32,437 nucleotides of DNA from Saprospiraceae bacterium (GTDB taxonomy: Bacteria > Bacteroidota > Bacteroidia > Chitinophagales > Saprospiraceae). Location of the stretch: contig JANQQI010000076.1 of assembly GCA_028285085.1 (NCBI GenBank), positions 1 through 32,437 of the forward strand. Direction: 5' to 3'. The position numbers and the translations under genes were made by a program. Below are positions 24,367 to 31,637 of the stretch, one piece after another; the first letter of the stretch is position 1; every line of letters begins with the position of its first letter. The notes below the pieces were generated by a model. The model was given only the letters and a program-made list of their open reading frames with translations, had not been told where the DNA came from and made no database searches.

Positions 24367-25329
24367 ATGTACCTTTCCATTCTTCTATTGCTGCAAATTA
24401 CAGCCACTTCTCCCGGTACCATGAGCGCTGATGAGCGATTGGCGTTGCTAGATTACACCAAACACACTAAACAATATTTTCTGGGCATGCTGGAAGACGT
24501 CGATCCAGAAAGCTGGCATTTTAAGCCCGGCGCGGAGCGCTGGAGCATTGCCGAATGTGCTGAACATATTCTCACAACCGAATTGCTCGCTCTAGCTGAA
24601 ATCAAAAACCAACTCAGCAGTGAAGCTGCTACGCCTCATAAAACTTCGGCGGTCGGCTCGATAGAACTGCTATTAAATATTGTCAACGACCGCGTCAATA
24701 AACGTATCAAAACGGAGGAGGCGATGGAACCGGAAGGCAAATGGGCCAGCAAGGCTGAGTTCTTGGCGGCCTACCAAGCCAGCCAAGCAGCATTCAAAGA
24801 TTTTGTGAAAGAGACTTCCGCCGAGGTGCATCATCATTTTCGGGATAGCCCGCTTGGCAAGATTGATCTCTACGAATTCCTCTATGTGACGGTAGCGCAT
24901 ACTGCTCGACATACGATGCAAATCGAAGACATCAAAGCGCTACGAGGCTTGACAACTTCCAGCCTGCACTTTGGGGGCAGTGTCAAGGTCAATTGCTTAC
25001 ACTCAGATCAGGAACGCATTCAATGGTTTTTTAAAGACTTATTACATCTCGAATTGAATATCACAGAGGAATACGACCAAGTCCTTTTCGAGGGCGAAGG
25101 CTCAGTCGTCTTTTTTTATCAAGATACCCCCGATCAAGTATTAACTGAGGACCAATTTCTTAATGCTATGCAAGCGGCGCTACTCATCCCCGCGCCACAA
25201 TATGATAGCCTCAAACGCCGCATTAAAGCCAGTGGGATGAAAGAAGTATTTCCCGAAAGGGATCAAAGTCGCTTCTTTTATTTTCATGCCCCCGGCGGAC
25301 AAGTATTCCGACTGGTTAAAAAAGAATAA
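24367..25329 (+). CDS. DinB-family four-helix protein fused to a VOC (glyoxalase-like) domain
   Basis: 320 residues. A hydrophobic start (MYLSILLLLQITATS) may be a weak export signal, although it lacks the usual basic residue. The DinB/YfiT-like domain (about 20-195) shows the three metal-binding histidines H67 (CAEHIL), H178 and H182 (AHTARHTMQIEDI). A VOC-type beta-alpha-beta-beta-beta domain follows (about 203-320: VKVNCLHSDQERIQWFFKDLL, then FYFHAPGGQVFRLV). DinB-type proteins include bacillithiol and mycothiol transferases; VOC domains include glyoxalases and drug-resistance proteins. The pairing suggests handling of a reactive small molecule, perhaps thiol-dependent, but no substrate can be named. 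The divergent GlxA gene is the likely regulator. Confidence 0.82.
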   Translation: MYLSILLLLQITATSPGTMSADERLALLDYTKHTKQYFLGMLEDVDPESWHFKPGAERWSIAECAEHILTTELLALAEIKNQLSSEAATPHKTSAVGSIELLLNIVNDRVNKRIKTEEAMEPEGKWASKAEFLAAYQASQAAFKDFVKETSAEVHHHFRDSPLGKIDLYEFLYVTVAHTARHTMQIEDIKALRGLTTSSLHFGGSVKVNCLHSDQERIQWFFKDLLHLELNITEEYDQVLFEGEGSVVFFYQDTPDQVLTEDQFLNAMQAALLIPAPQYDSLKRRIKASGMKEVFPERDQSRFFYFHAPGGQVFRLVKKE

Positions 25330-25416
25330 AACCATCCTCCTCGGTAAAAGCAGCTTCACAATATTATCTGGATAATCGGACTTACACTTTCTTGCAACCG
25401 TATTTAAATATCTGAA

Positions 25417-27378
25417 ATGAAGCAACCGATATTGGTCTTATTTAGCCTGCTCTTGTGGAGCATTAACCCTCTTTTGGGACAGCACGAACTTATTCCACGT
25501 TCGGCGCTTTTTGCCGAAGATCGAGTCGACCGTGTCGATTTAAGCCCCGACGGACAATGGATCAGTTATCGTTATTTTGATGGTGAACAAAACGCACTCT
25601 GGTTGCAATCGACGCGTACAGATGACGCTAAAGTGATCTGTGATACCTTTTCGCAAATCGCATTGTCTGGTTTTCTGAGTGATGGCCGTTTTTTCTACAT
25701 AAAAAAACAATCCAATCGCCTTTTTCAATATCATCCAATCCATCAAACCACAACCTCTCGAGCACTCCCACACCAAATACAAGCTGGCCAAATCCTCCAT
25801 CACAGCCCCAAACGTCCCGACTGGGTGGCTGTCTATTTACAAATCGATGAGCGGCATCTGATCTGTCGTTTAAATATTCGGGATGCCCAAATTGAAGAAA
25901 TTGAAAGTGTCGCTTTTTCCAATTACTTTTTCGATGGCAACCTTAATCCTAAAGCAGCCGTCGGTAATAACGAGCAAAGCGGGCAGAATTTTTATGTCAA
26001 GAACGCAGACGAATGGACGGTATTTCGCTCTTACCCTTGGAATGAGGGGCATTTAATGGGTATGAGTTTGAATCAAATCCTATCGGTTTCCGCCGATGGA
26101 AAAACACTCTATTTTTTGGATCATTTGAATAGTGATCGTGTCAAATTACAACAAGCAGCCATTGCTGATTCTACTTCAAAAATATTAGCGGAAAGTGAAG
26201 TAGCAGACCTCTTAGCGGCCGGCGCAACGCTCGACCACCAGGGCCGGCCGCAGGCTGTCGTGACTTATTACGGCGCGCTGCAGCGCCACTTGCTCGACCA
26301 ATCGCTGCAGACAGATTTTGATTTTCTACAATCTCAGCTTACGGGAGATATCAGTTATGTCGAACGCAGTTGGGATGATCACTATTGGCTGATTCGCCAA
26401 TTTGACGGTGGCCCGGCGCACTATTTTCTCTACGACACCAAGAATCGTAATCTGCATCAACTGGTTCACGCTGTGCCTTCTTTGGCCGATGCCCAGTTGG
26501 TCAGTCGACATCCTTCGACCTATACTTCCGGTGACCTAACCTTTCCGATGCAAGTGTACCTTCCACCGGACACCGATACCAATGAAAATGGTCATCCACA
26601 AGAACCTTTGCCAACGATCGTCTACGTACACGGTGGCCCCTGGGTGGGCTTTTTGTGGAATAGCTGGTTTACTAATCGGCATTTACAATTGCTGGCTAAT
26701 CGCGGTTATGCTGTTTTACAAATTGACTATCGCGGTTCGTTGGGCTATGGCAAAGCTAGTGTAGATGCCAGTAACAAACAGTGGGGGCAAGCGATGCAGA
26801 AAGATATTTTTGCGGCTTGTGATTGGGCCATAACACAGGAAATAAGTGACCCCAAACGCCTGGCGATATTTGGCTGGTCATATGGTGGCTACGCCAGTAT
26901 GCAGTCGGTGAGCACCAATGAACAACCATTTAGTTGCGGTATTGCCCTTTACGGTATTTCCGACTTAAATCGCTTCCTACGCATGCCGATAGGTGCCCAG
27001 CAATTATGGAAGAATCGCGTAGGAGATGTCGAAACGGCTGATTCAATTTTTTTAAAACAACATTCTCCTTTTCATCAATCTTCTAAAATCAAGGTCCCCT
27101 TACTCATGGCGCACGGTGGTCAAGATCAGCTCGTGCCAACCGAACAGATGCAGGACATGGCCACGCGTTTGGTAGAACAAGATAAACCAGTGACTTATCT
27201 CTATTTTCCGGAAGAAGGTCATGATTTTCGGCAGGCCGACAACTGGATCGCTTTTTGGGCAGTTGGCGAAGATTTTCTGGCTCGGCAGCTCGGTGGTCAG
27301 CACGAAGCGCCGGGTTCAGACTTGAGTCGAGGACAATACGACGTCAAGTTTAAAACAGCCGGCTTTCCAGTCAATTGA
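25417..27378 (+). CDS. S9-family (prolyl oligopeptidase-like) serine peptidase, exported
   Basis: 653 residues. A signal peptide (1 to about 22, ending LLGQ) is followed by a beta-propeller domain with recurring strand motifs (SPDGQWISYRYFDGE, SADGKTLYFLDHLN) and, from about 385, an alpha/beta-hydrolase domain. The oxyanion region is YVHGGPW. The triad is S488 (GWSYGGY), D570 (GGQDQLV) and H602 (EEGHDF), all present. The arrangement fits acylaminoacyl- or dipeptidyl-peptidase-type S9 members of Bacteroidota that digest peptides in the periplasm. The last 25 residues after LGGQ are unrelated to the domain and polar. The upstream gene ends 87 bp away on the same strand. Confidence 0.93.
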   Translation: MKQPILVLFSLLLWSINPLLGQHELIPRSALFAEDRVDRVDLSPDGQWISYRYFDGEQNALWLQSTRTDDAKVICDTFSQIALSGFLSDGRFFYIKKQSNRLFQYHPIHQTTTSRALPHQIQAGQILHHSPKRPDWVAVYLQIDERHLICRLNIRDAQIEEIESVAFSNYFFDGNLNPKAAVGNNEQSGQNFYVKNADEWTVFRSYPWNEGHLMGMSLNQILSVSADGKTLYFLDHLNSDRVKLQQAAIADSTSKILAESEVADLLAAGATLDHQGRPQAVVTYYGALQRHLLDQSLQTDFDFLQSQLTGDISYVERSWDDHYWLIRQFDGGPAHYFLYDTKNRNLHQLVHAVPSLADAQLVSRHPSTYTSGDLTFPMQVYLPPDTDTNENGHPQEPLPTIVYVHGGPWVGFLWNSWFTNRHLQLLANRGYAVLQIDYRGSLGYGKASVDASNKQWGQAMQKDIFAACDWAITQEISDPKRLAIFGWSYGGYASMQSVSTNEQPFSCGIALYGISDLNRFLRMPIGAQQLWKNRVGDVETADSIFLKQHSPFHQSSKIKVPLLMAHGGQDQLVPTEQMQDMATRLVEQDKPVTYLYFPEEGHDFRQADNWIAFWAVGEDFLARQLGGQHEAPGSDLSRGQYDVKFKTAGFPVN

Positions 27379-27420
27379 TTTTCTCGGTTAATTCCCCAGT
27401 GGCGCAGGAAAATCCACAAA

Positions 27421-27455
27421 ATTTGTATTTTGCTGTATTAGCAGCTAATACAAAT
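27421..27455 (+). promoter_or_regulatory. Hairpin pairing the start codon of the TRAP small permease gene
   Basis: ATTTGTATT (27421-27429) pairs perfectly with AATACAAAT (27447-27455). Inside it, GCTG (27432-27435) pairs with CAGC (27442-27445), leaving a 6-nt loop. The right arm contains the A and T of the ATG at 27454, so the initiation site would be buried when folded. Confidence 0.55.
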
Positions 27456-27981
27456 GAAAAACCTGCTTCAAATTCTGGGTCAAATCAACGAATGGGTTGG
27501 GAGGGCCATTTCATGGCTTACACTAGTGCTCGTGCTCGTAGTGTGTGTATACGTCATCCGGCGATACCTTCTAGATGCGACGAGTATTTGGCTTGAAGAA
27601 TTGATTTGGCACATCTACGCCTTGATCTTTTTGCTGGGCGCAGGCTATGCGATGAAGCACGATCGACACGTTCGCGTCGATCTTTTTTACGCCCGCTACA
27701 GCAAGCGTGATCAATTGTGGACCAATCTACTAGGGAATTTACTCTTTTTAGTCCCCTGGTGCCTGGTGATCATTTTCACCTCTTTTCATTTTGCGGCCGA
27801 AGCCTGGGAAAATAATGAAGGGTCTTCCAATTCGAATGGGTTGCCCTATCGCTATTTGATCAAAGGGGCGATTACGGTAGGATTTAGTTTGTTGTTGTTG
27901 CAGGCGTTGCTACAAATTGGCGACGCTATTGCGAAATTGCGCCAGAACCCCGAGGCTGAGACGCCATCAGAAATCCAATAG
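27454..27981 (+). CDS. TRAP transporter small permease (DctQ family)
   Basis: 175 residues with four membrane helices (about 16-35, 47-65, 88-110, 128-150). The sequence IRRYLLDATSIWLEELIWHIYALIFLLGAGYAMKHDRHVRVDL contains the conserved W-x-E-E-L and R-V-D-L motifs of DctQ. The small subunit pairs with the large permease to move carboxylates or similar solutes with Na+ symport. It is followed by the large subunit after 4 bp. No substrate-binding protein (DctP/TAXI) is encoded next to it. Its start codon lies in the right arm of a stable hairpin, which suggests translational control. Confidence 0.93.
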   Translation: MKNLLQILGQINEWVGRAISWLTLVLVLVVCVYVIRRYLLDATSIWLEELIWHIYALIFLLGAGYAMKHDRHVRVDLFYARYSKRDQLWTNLLGNLLFLVPWCLVIIFTSFHFAAEAWENNEGSSNSNGLPYRYLIKGAITVGFSLLLLQALLQIGDAIAKLRQNPEAETPSEIQ

Positions 27982-27985
27982 AGGC

Positions 27986-29329
27986 ATGGCGTTATTAGCA
28001 ATTTTACTTTTTCTGAGCATTTTCTTGTTGATCTTATACGGTTATCCCGTTTCGTTTACCCTGGGCGGTATTTCAATTCTTTATGCCTTATGCTTTCTCC
28101 ACCCCGATAGCTTCTCGGCTTTACCCCTCCGGATCATGGGTGTGATGAGCAATGAAGTTTTAGTGGCGGTACCGCTATTCGTCTTTATGGGGATCATGCT
28201 CGAAAAGTCGGGATTGGCGGAAAGCCTACTGGAAACCATGGCCATGCTTTTTGGCAGTATCCGTGGTGGGCTGGCCATTTCAGTCGTTATCGTGGGTGCG
28301 CTCCTAGCCGCATCAACCGGCATCGTAGGCGCGACCGTCATTACCATGGGCCTCATCAGCTTGCCCACGATGCTGAAGCGTGGCTACCGCCCCGAATTAG
28401 CGACGGGCACGATTGCCTCTGCCGGTACGCTGGGGCAAATCATTCCACCGTCCATTGTGCTGGTTTTACTGGCTAGTGTACTCAACGTTCCCGTGGGCGA
28501 TTTATTCAAAGCGGCCTTCCTGCCGGGAATCATGCTCGTGTTGGTATACATTGGCTACATTCTGGGATTGGCGGCACGACGCCCAGAAGATGCGCCCGCC
28601 ATCCCGGCAGAAGAGATCCAAGCTTTTAAGCAAGGTAATTTTAGATGGAAGGTGGTCAAAGCCTTTGTTTTGCCTTTGCTCTTGATTGTGACGGTACTGG
28701 GGTCCATTTTCGGCGGCTATGCCACCGCCACCGAAGCTGCTGCTGTAGGCGCAATGGGTGCGATGCTCTTAACGATAGGCCAGAAGCGCTTTAATTTGCC
28801 CGTACTCAAAACCGTCATGCGCGAAACCACGCATTTGACATGCATGGTCTTTCTTATTCTCTTGGGGGCAACTACCTTCTCTTTCGTCTTTCGTGAGATG
28901 GGAGGCGATCGCTATTTGGTAGAATTGATTCAGACCAACGATCTGTCACCAATGGTCTTCTTGCTACTCGTCATGTTGGTCGTTTTTATCGCTGGCTTTT
29001 TTATCGATTTTATCGAAATCATATTTATCATCGTCCCCGTCGTCGCGCCAATTTTTGAAACTTATAATCCTCAAGATTTTTCTACCCTCTTTCAAACCAC
29101 AGACGCCTTGCTCGTTTGGATCGGCGTCCTTCTCGCACTTAATCTCCAAACATCCTTCCTTTCTCCACCCTTCGGCTTTGCACTATTCTATCTCAAAGGA
29201 GTTGCTCCAAAGGAGATTACCACCCAGCATCTTTATAGAGGTATTATTCCATTCGTATGCATTCAAATCTGCTTTTTGCTGATTGTCATCTTTTTCCCCA
29301 AGCTGATTCTCTTTTTTGTGGAGCAGTAA
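27986..29329 (+). CDS. TRAP transporter large permease (DctM family)
   Basis: 447 residues and about 12 hydrophobic helices. Family motifs seen are VPLFVFMGIMLEKSGLAESLL, GGLAISVVIVGALLAASTGIVGATV, GTIASAGTLGQIIPPSIVLVLL, ATATEAAAVGAMGA and FIDFIEIIFIIVPVVAPIF. Together these make up the transport and scaffold parts that cooperate with a substrate-binding protein. The ATG at 27986 fits; it is 4 bp after the dctQ stop, so the two genes are surely co-transcribed. The last residues (FFVEQ) are normal for the family. Which solute is carried cannot be read from the permease alone. Confidence 0.95.
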   Translation: MALLAILLFLSIFLLILYGYPVSFTLGGISILYALCFLHPDSFSALPLRIMGVMSNEVLVAVPLFVFMGIMLEKSGLAESLLETMAMLFGSIRGGLAISVVIVGALLAASTGIVGATVITMGLISLPTMLKRGYRPELATGTIASAGTLGQIIPPSIVLVLLASVLNVPVGDLFKAAFLPGIMLVLVYIGYILGLAARRPEDAPAIPAEEIQAFKQGNFRWKVVKAFVLPLLLIVTVLGSIFGGYATATEAAAVGAMGAMLLTIGQKRFNLPVLKTVMRETTHLTCMVFLILLGATTFSFVFREMGGDRYLVELIQTNDLSPMVFLLLVMLVVFIAGFFIDFIEIIFIIVPVVAPIFETYNPQDFSTLFQTTDALLVWIGVLLALNLQTSFLSPPFGFALFYLKGVAPKEITTQHLYRGIIPFVCIQICFLLIVIFFPKLILFFVEQ

Positions 29330-29762
29330 CTTTTGTTGAAACCTTTTAGGAAAAGCATAAAAAGGCCCTATTCCAGCCAAATCGATGTCAAAAATCCGAC
29401 ACGACCCCACATTTCTTGCTTCAATTTATGGAATTTGGCCTTCTCCGGAATCTATAGATAATAAGCACAAAATGTATTGGCCAAATACACCATGCTTTAG
29501 ATTGGAGCTTTGCAACATGACCTCAGCAAAGGCTGAAGACTAGTGGGTTAAATGACCGGCCCAAGAAATGGGTCGGGGCGGTGGCGGCCAGGGTGGGAAC
29601 CCGCCCTCTACTGAGGGCGCTCTCTATGCCCTATCCCCAAGTCATGCTAATTCTTCATCAAAGAATGACTTCTTTTTACAGACTACTGCCTTAATATGAA
29701 CCTTCCACTCCTCCAAAAATCTTTGTATTTTTAAGATACCCCAAGCTAATCCTATCAACTAT
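29330..29762. other. 433-bp intergenic stretch with a GC-rich block of hairpins (29521-29680), possible structured RNA
   Basis: No coding frame is convincing here. From 29523 on, four hairpins stand in a row: TCAGC/GCTGA (29523-29536), CCGGCCCA/TGGGTCGG (29556-29576), GGGT/ACCC (29591-29602) and CGCCCTC/GAGGGCG (29602-29619). A weaker ATTCTT/AAGAAT hairpin (29650-29666) is followed closely by TTCTTTTT. The 70 bases 29551-29620 hold 49 G or C, unlike the AT-rich flanks. An additional 6-bp dyad lies at 29473-29489. It matches no RNA family I recognise; it could be a small RNA, a repeat element or the 3' structure of the TRAP transcript. Confidence 0.4.
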
Positions 29763-31007
29763 ATGCGTCAGCTCCATCTCCTTTATTTATGCTTTGGCTT
29801 GTTCCTAACGAATGGAATATCTCAGGTCTTTCTAGCTAATCCCGGCTTTGAAGAATACTTAGAGTGTCCGATGCTCGATAATGATATTTGTCAAATCGCG
29901 GATTGGGAGACTAATGTAGAATGTAACGATCTGGATGAGCGGCCTTGGTATTATGGCGATTATATTCATACCTGCGATCCAGCAGTTGAGCCCTACTGGC
30001 ATGAGAGTTTTGGAGAAGGTGTCGTACCGGTCATCTTTAGTTTTGATCCAATAACGGGACAAGCGTTGACACGGGTTATTTGGACGGCGTTATTGGAGTC
30101 GATGGAGGCAGATAGCCTTTATTACGTGGAATACACTACAGCACCTCAATTAACTTATTACCCTCCGGATGAGCAATTTTATGAGATTTGGTGTGTTACA
30201 AGAGGTATCGGTATTAGGTTTCACGAAGGCAACTTACCGGACACGATTACGCCCTATACACCTATGGAGCCGCAACTTAAATCGGAGGATAGCGGGCAAC
30301 TTTCGCGCTTTAGTAACACCTTGAGCATTGGCAACTGCTATCGAGCAACGGGTGAGGAACGCTACTTGATGTTTGGGCAATTTCTACACGATATTACGAC
30401 CAATCAGTTCGATTGCTACGGTGTATCCAAAAACACCTGGTTTGGTGGTACAAATTTCATTTTTGATAATTTCCGAATTGAAAAAATGAAAGCTGAGATT
30501 TGCTGCGATCAAATAGTGTGTAGTGTTGATGTCATCGATTTCTCTTCTTATTTTAATCAATATGCCCTGAAAGGCGAGCGCTATATTTGGAATGATGGTG
30601 TAGAAGGTATAAAACGTTCTTTTAACGTATCAGGCCGTTATCAACTCCAACTCGAAATGGCTTGTGGCTCGATTATGTCCAACACTATTGATATAACAGT
30701 AGAAGAGTGCTCCGCTCAAGTTTTTGTTCCTTCCGCTTTTAGTCCAAATGCAGATGGCAACAATGATATTTTCACGCCTTTCTTTAGTGATAGCTTTGAA
30801 TTAGAAAACGCTCAATTAAGTGTATACAGCCGTTGGGGAGCATTGGTCTATCGAAATCAAACAGGCAATCCAGTGGGCTGGGATGGATTCATAGATGGTA
30901 AAGCAGCTGCTTCGGGGGTCTATCTTTGGCATTTAGAATACGCACTTAAAATAGGCGACACGGTTCAGCAATTTGTAAAAACGGGTGATGTCACTTTATT
31001 TCGGTAA
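29763..31007 (+). CDS. Secreted protein with gliding-motility-associated (T9SS type B) C-terminal domain
   Basis: 414 residues. A signal peptide (1 to about 20, ending NGISQ) precedes VFLANPGFEEYLECP, a segment common at the start of Bacteroidota surface proteins with jelly-roll (carbohydrate-binding-like) folds, rich in cysteine and aromatic residues (to about 245). A short Ig-like part (about 250-320) follows. The T9SS type-B domain (about 325-414) has VFVPSAFSPNADGNNDIF, SVYSRWGALVYRN, GWDGFIDGK, ASGVYLWHLEY and GDVTLFR. Type-B cargo is usually secreted or attached via PorV/SprF-type partners. The protein is probably on the cell surface. No catalytic motif is visible and the function is unknown. 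Confidence 0.87.
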   Translation: MRQLHLLYLCFGLFLTNGISQVFLANPGFEEYLECPMLDNDICQIADWETNVECNDLDERPWYYGDYIHTCDPAVEPYWHESFGEGVVPVIFSFDPITGQALTRVIWTALLESMEADSLYYVEYTTAPQLTYYPPDEQFYEIWCVTRGIGIRFHEGNLPDTITPYTPMEPQLKSEDSGQLSRFSNTLSIGNCYRATGEERYLMFGQFLHDITTNQFDCYGVSKNTWFGGTNFIFDNFRIEKMKAEICCDQIVCSVDVIDFSSYFNQYALKGERYIWNDGVEGIKRSFNVSGRYQLQLEMACGSIMSNTIDITVEECSAQVFVPSAFSPNADGNNDIFTPFFSDSFELENAQLSVYSRWGALVYRNQTGNPVGWDGFIDGKAAASGVYLWHLEYALKIGDTVQQFVKTGDVTLFR

Positions 31008-31040
31008 GTCGAAACACGCCATTTCTATCAACAATGTCGG

Positions 31041-31072
31041 TTGGGATAAAATGGAGGCTGGTACTAAATTTG
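31041..31072 (+). promoter_or_regulatory. Full Bacteroidota-type promoter for the STAS-like gene
   Basis: TTG (31041-31043), 21 nt, then TAAATTTG (31065-31072) fits TTG-N19-21-TAnnTTTG. Transcription should start near 31080, which excludes a TTG start at 31074 and supports ATG 31110. Confidence 0.6.
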
Positions 31073-31084
31073 TTTGTTAACAAA
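31073..31084. promoter_or_regulatory. 12-bp palindrome at the predicted transcript start
   Basis: TTTGTTAACAAA is perfectly palindromic and directly follows the -7 element. A repressor bound here would block initiation; no regulator is assigned. Confidence 0.35.
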
Positions 31085-31109
31085 GAACCACCAGCTCGAT
31101 ATTACACCT

Positions 31110-31586
31110 ATGCCTGAACGCACTTATTACTGCCCAGACCTGAAATGTGTTTACGTTCATTCTACCGGTGAGGTAACATTGCAAGATGTACAACACTCGA
31201 TCCTAGAAGTTGCTCGACTAGCCGAAGATACTCAGTGCTATCAGCTGATCGTAGACGTTCGAGAACAGACTAGGCCGCTAGAGTTAGTCGATGCTTTTAC
31301 CATTTGCAAAGATTGGCTTCCCAAGCTCCCTCCCCAAATTCATACCGCGTATATCGTCAATGACCCACCTTTGCAATCTCAGTCCTTTTTTAAATTGATC
31401 ACCGATGGAGGTAAAGCACAGCTTGAGACCTTTTACAATGTGGAAGACGCCTTGGTTTGGCTAAACGGTGGTAAAGAACCAAAAGCATTTCCTTTTGTGG
31501 GCAAAGTTCAATTTCCAGGAAACTGCGAACATAGCGAATCGATAAAGCCCGCGCAAGGCCAACAAGAAGCCACACCTAAGCTATAA
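31110..31586 (+). CDS. Small protein with STAS/SpoIIAA-like fold, function unknown
   Basis: 158 residues and no signal peptide, so cytoplasmic. The pattern matches SpoIIAA/STAS-like proteins of Bacteroidota: an opening beta pair (YYCPDLKCVYVHSTGEVT), a helix with LEVARLAED, a core strand with an acidic end (YQLIVDVRE), a further helix and strand (IHTAYIVND), and a closing VEDALVWLNGG, the usual end of such domains. The last 40 residues are disordered-looking. I assign the fold from this pattern only; no functional residues can be named. It lies 51 bp upstream of the carbamoyltransferase gene on the same strand and may share its transcript. The ATG at 31110 follows a full promoter at the right distance. 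Confidence 0.68.
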   Translation: MPERTYYCPDLKCVYVHSTGEVTLQDVQHSILEVARLAEDTQCYQLIVDVREQTRPLELVDAFTICKDWLPKLPPQIHTAYIVNDPPLQSQSFFKLITDGGKAQLETFYNVEDALVWLNGGKEPKAFPFVGKVQFPGNCEHSESIKPAQGQQEATPKL

Positions 31587-31637
31587 ATCAGCGGTCCATC
31601 CACTTTTTCCTCCCAAAACTTCCCTTATTTTTAGGGC

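Noticed and set aside
29342-29365. CCTTTT/AAAAGG pairing just after dctM as the TRAP operon terminator
   Set aside because: The stem is short and A/T-only apart from its ends, has competing foldings and no following T run.
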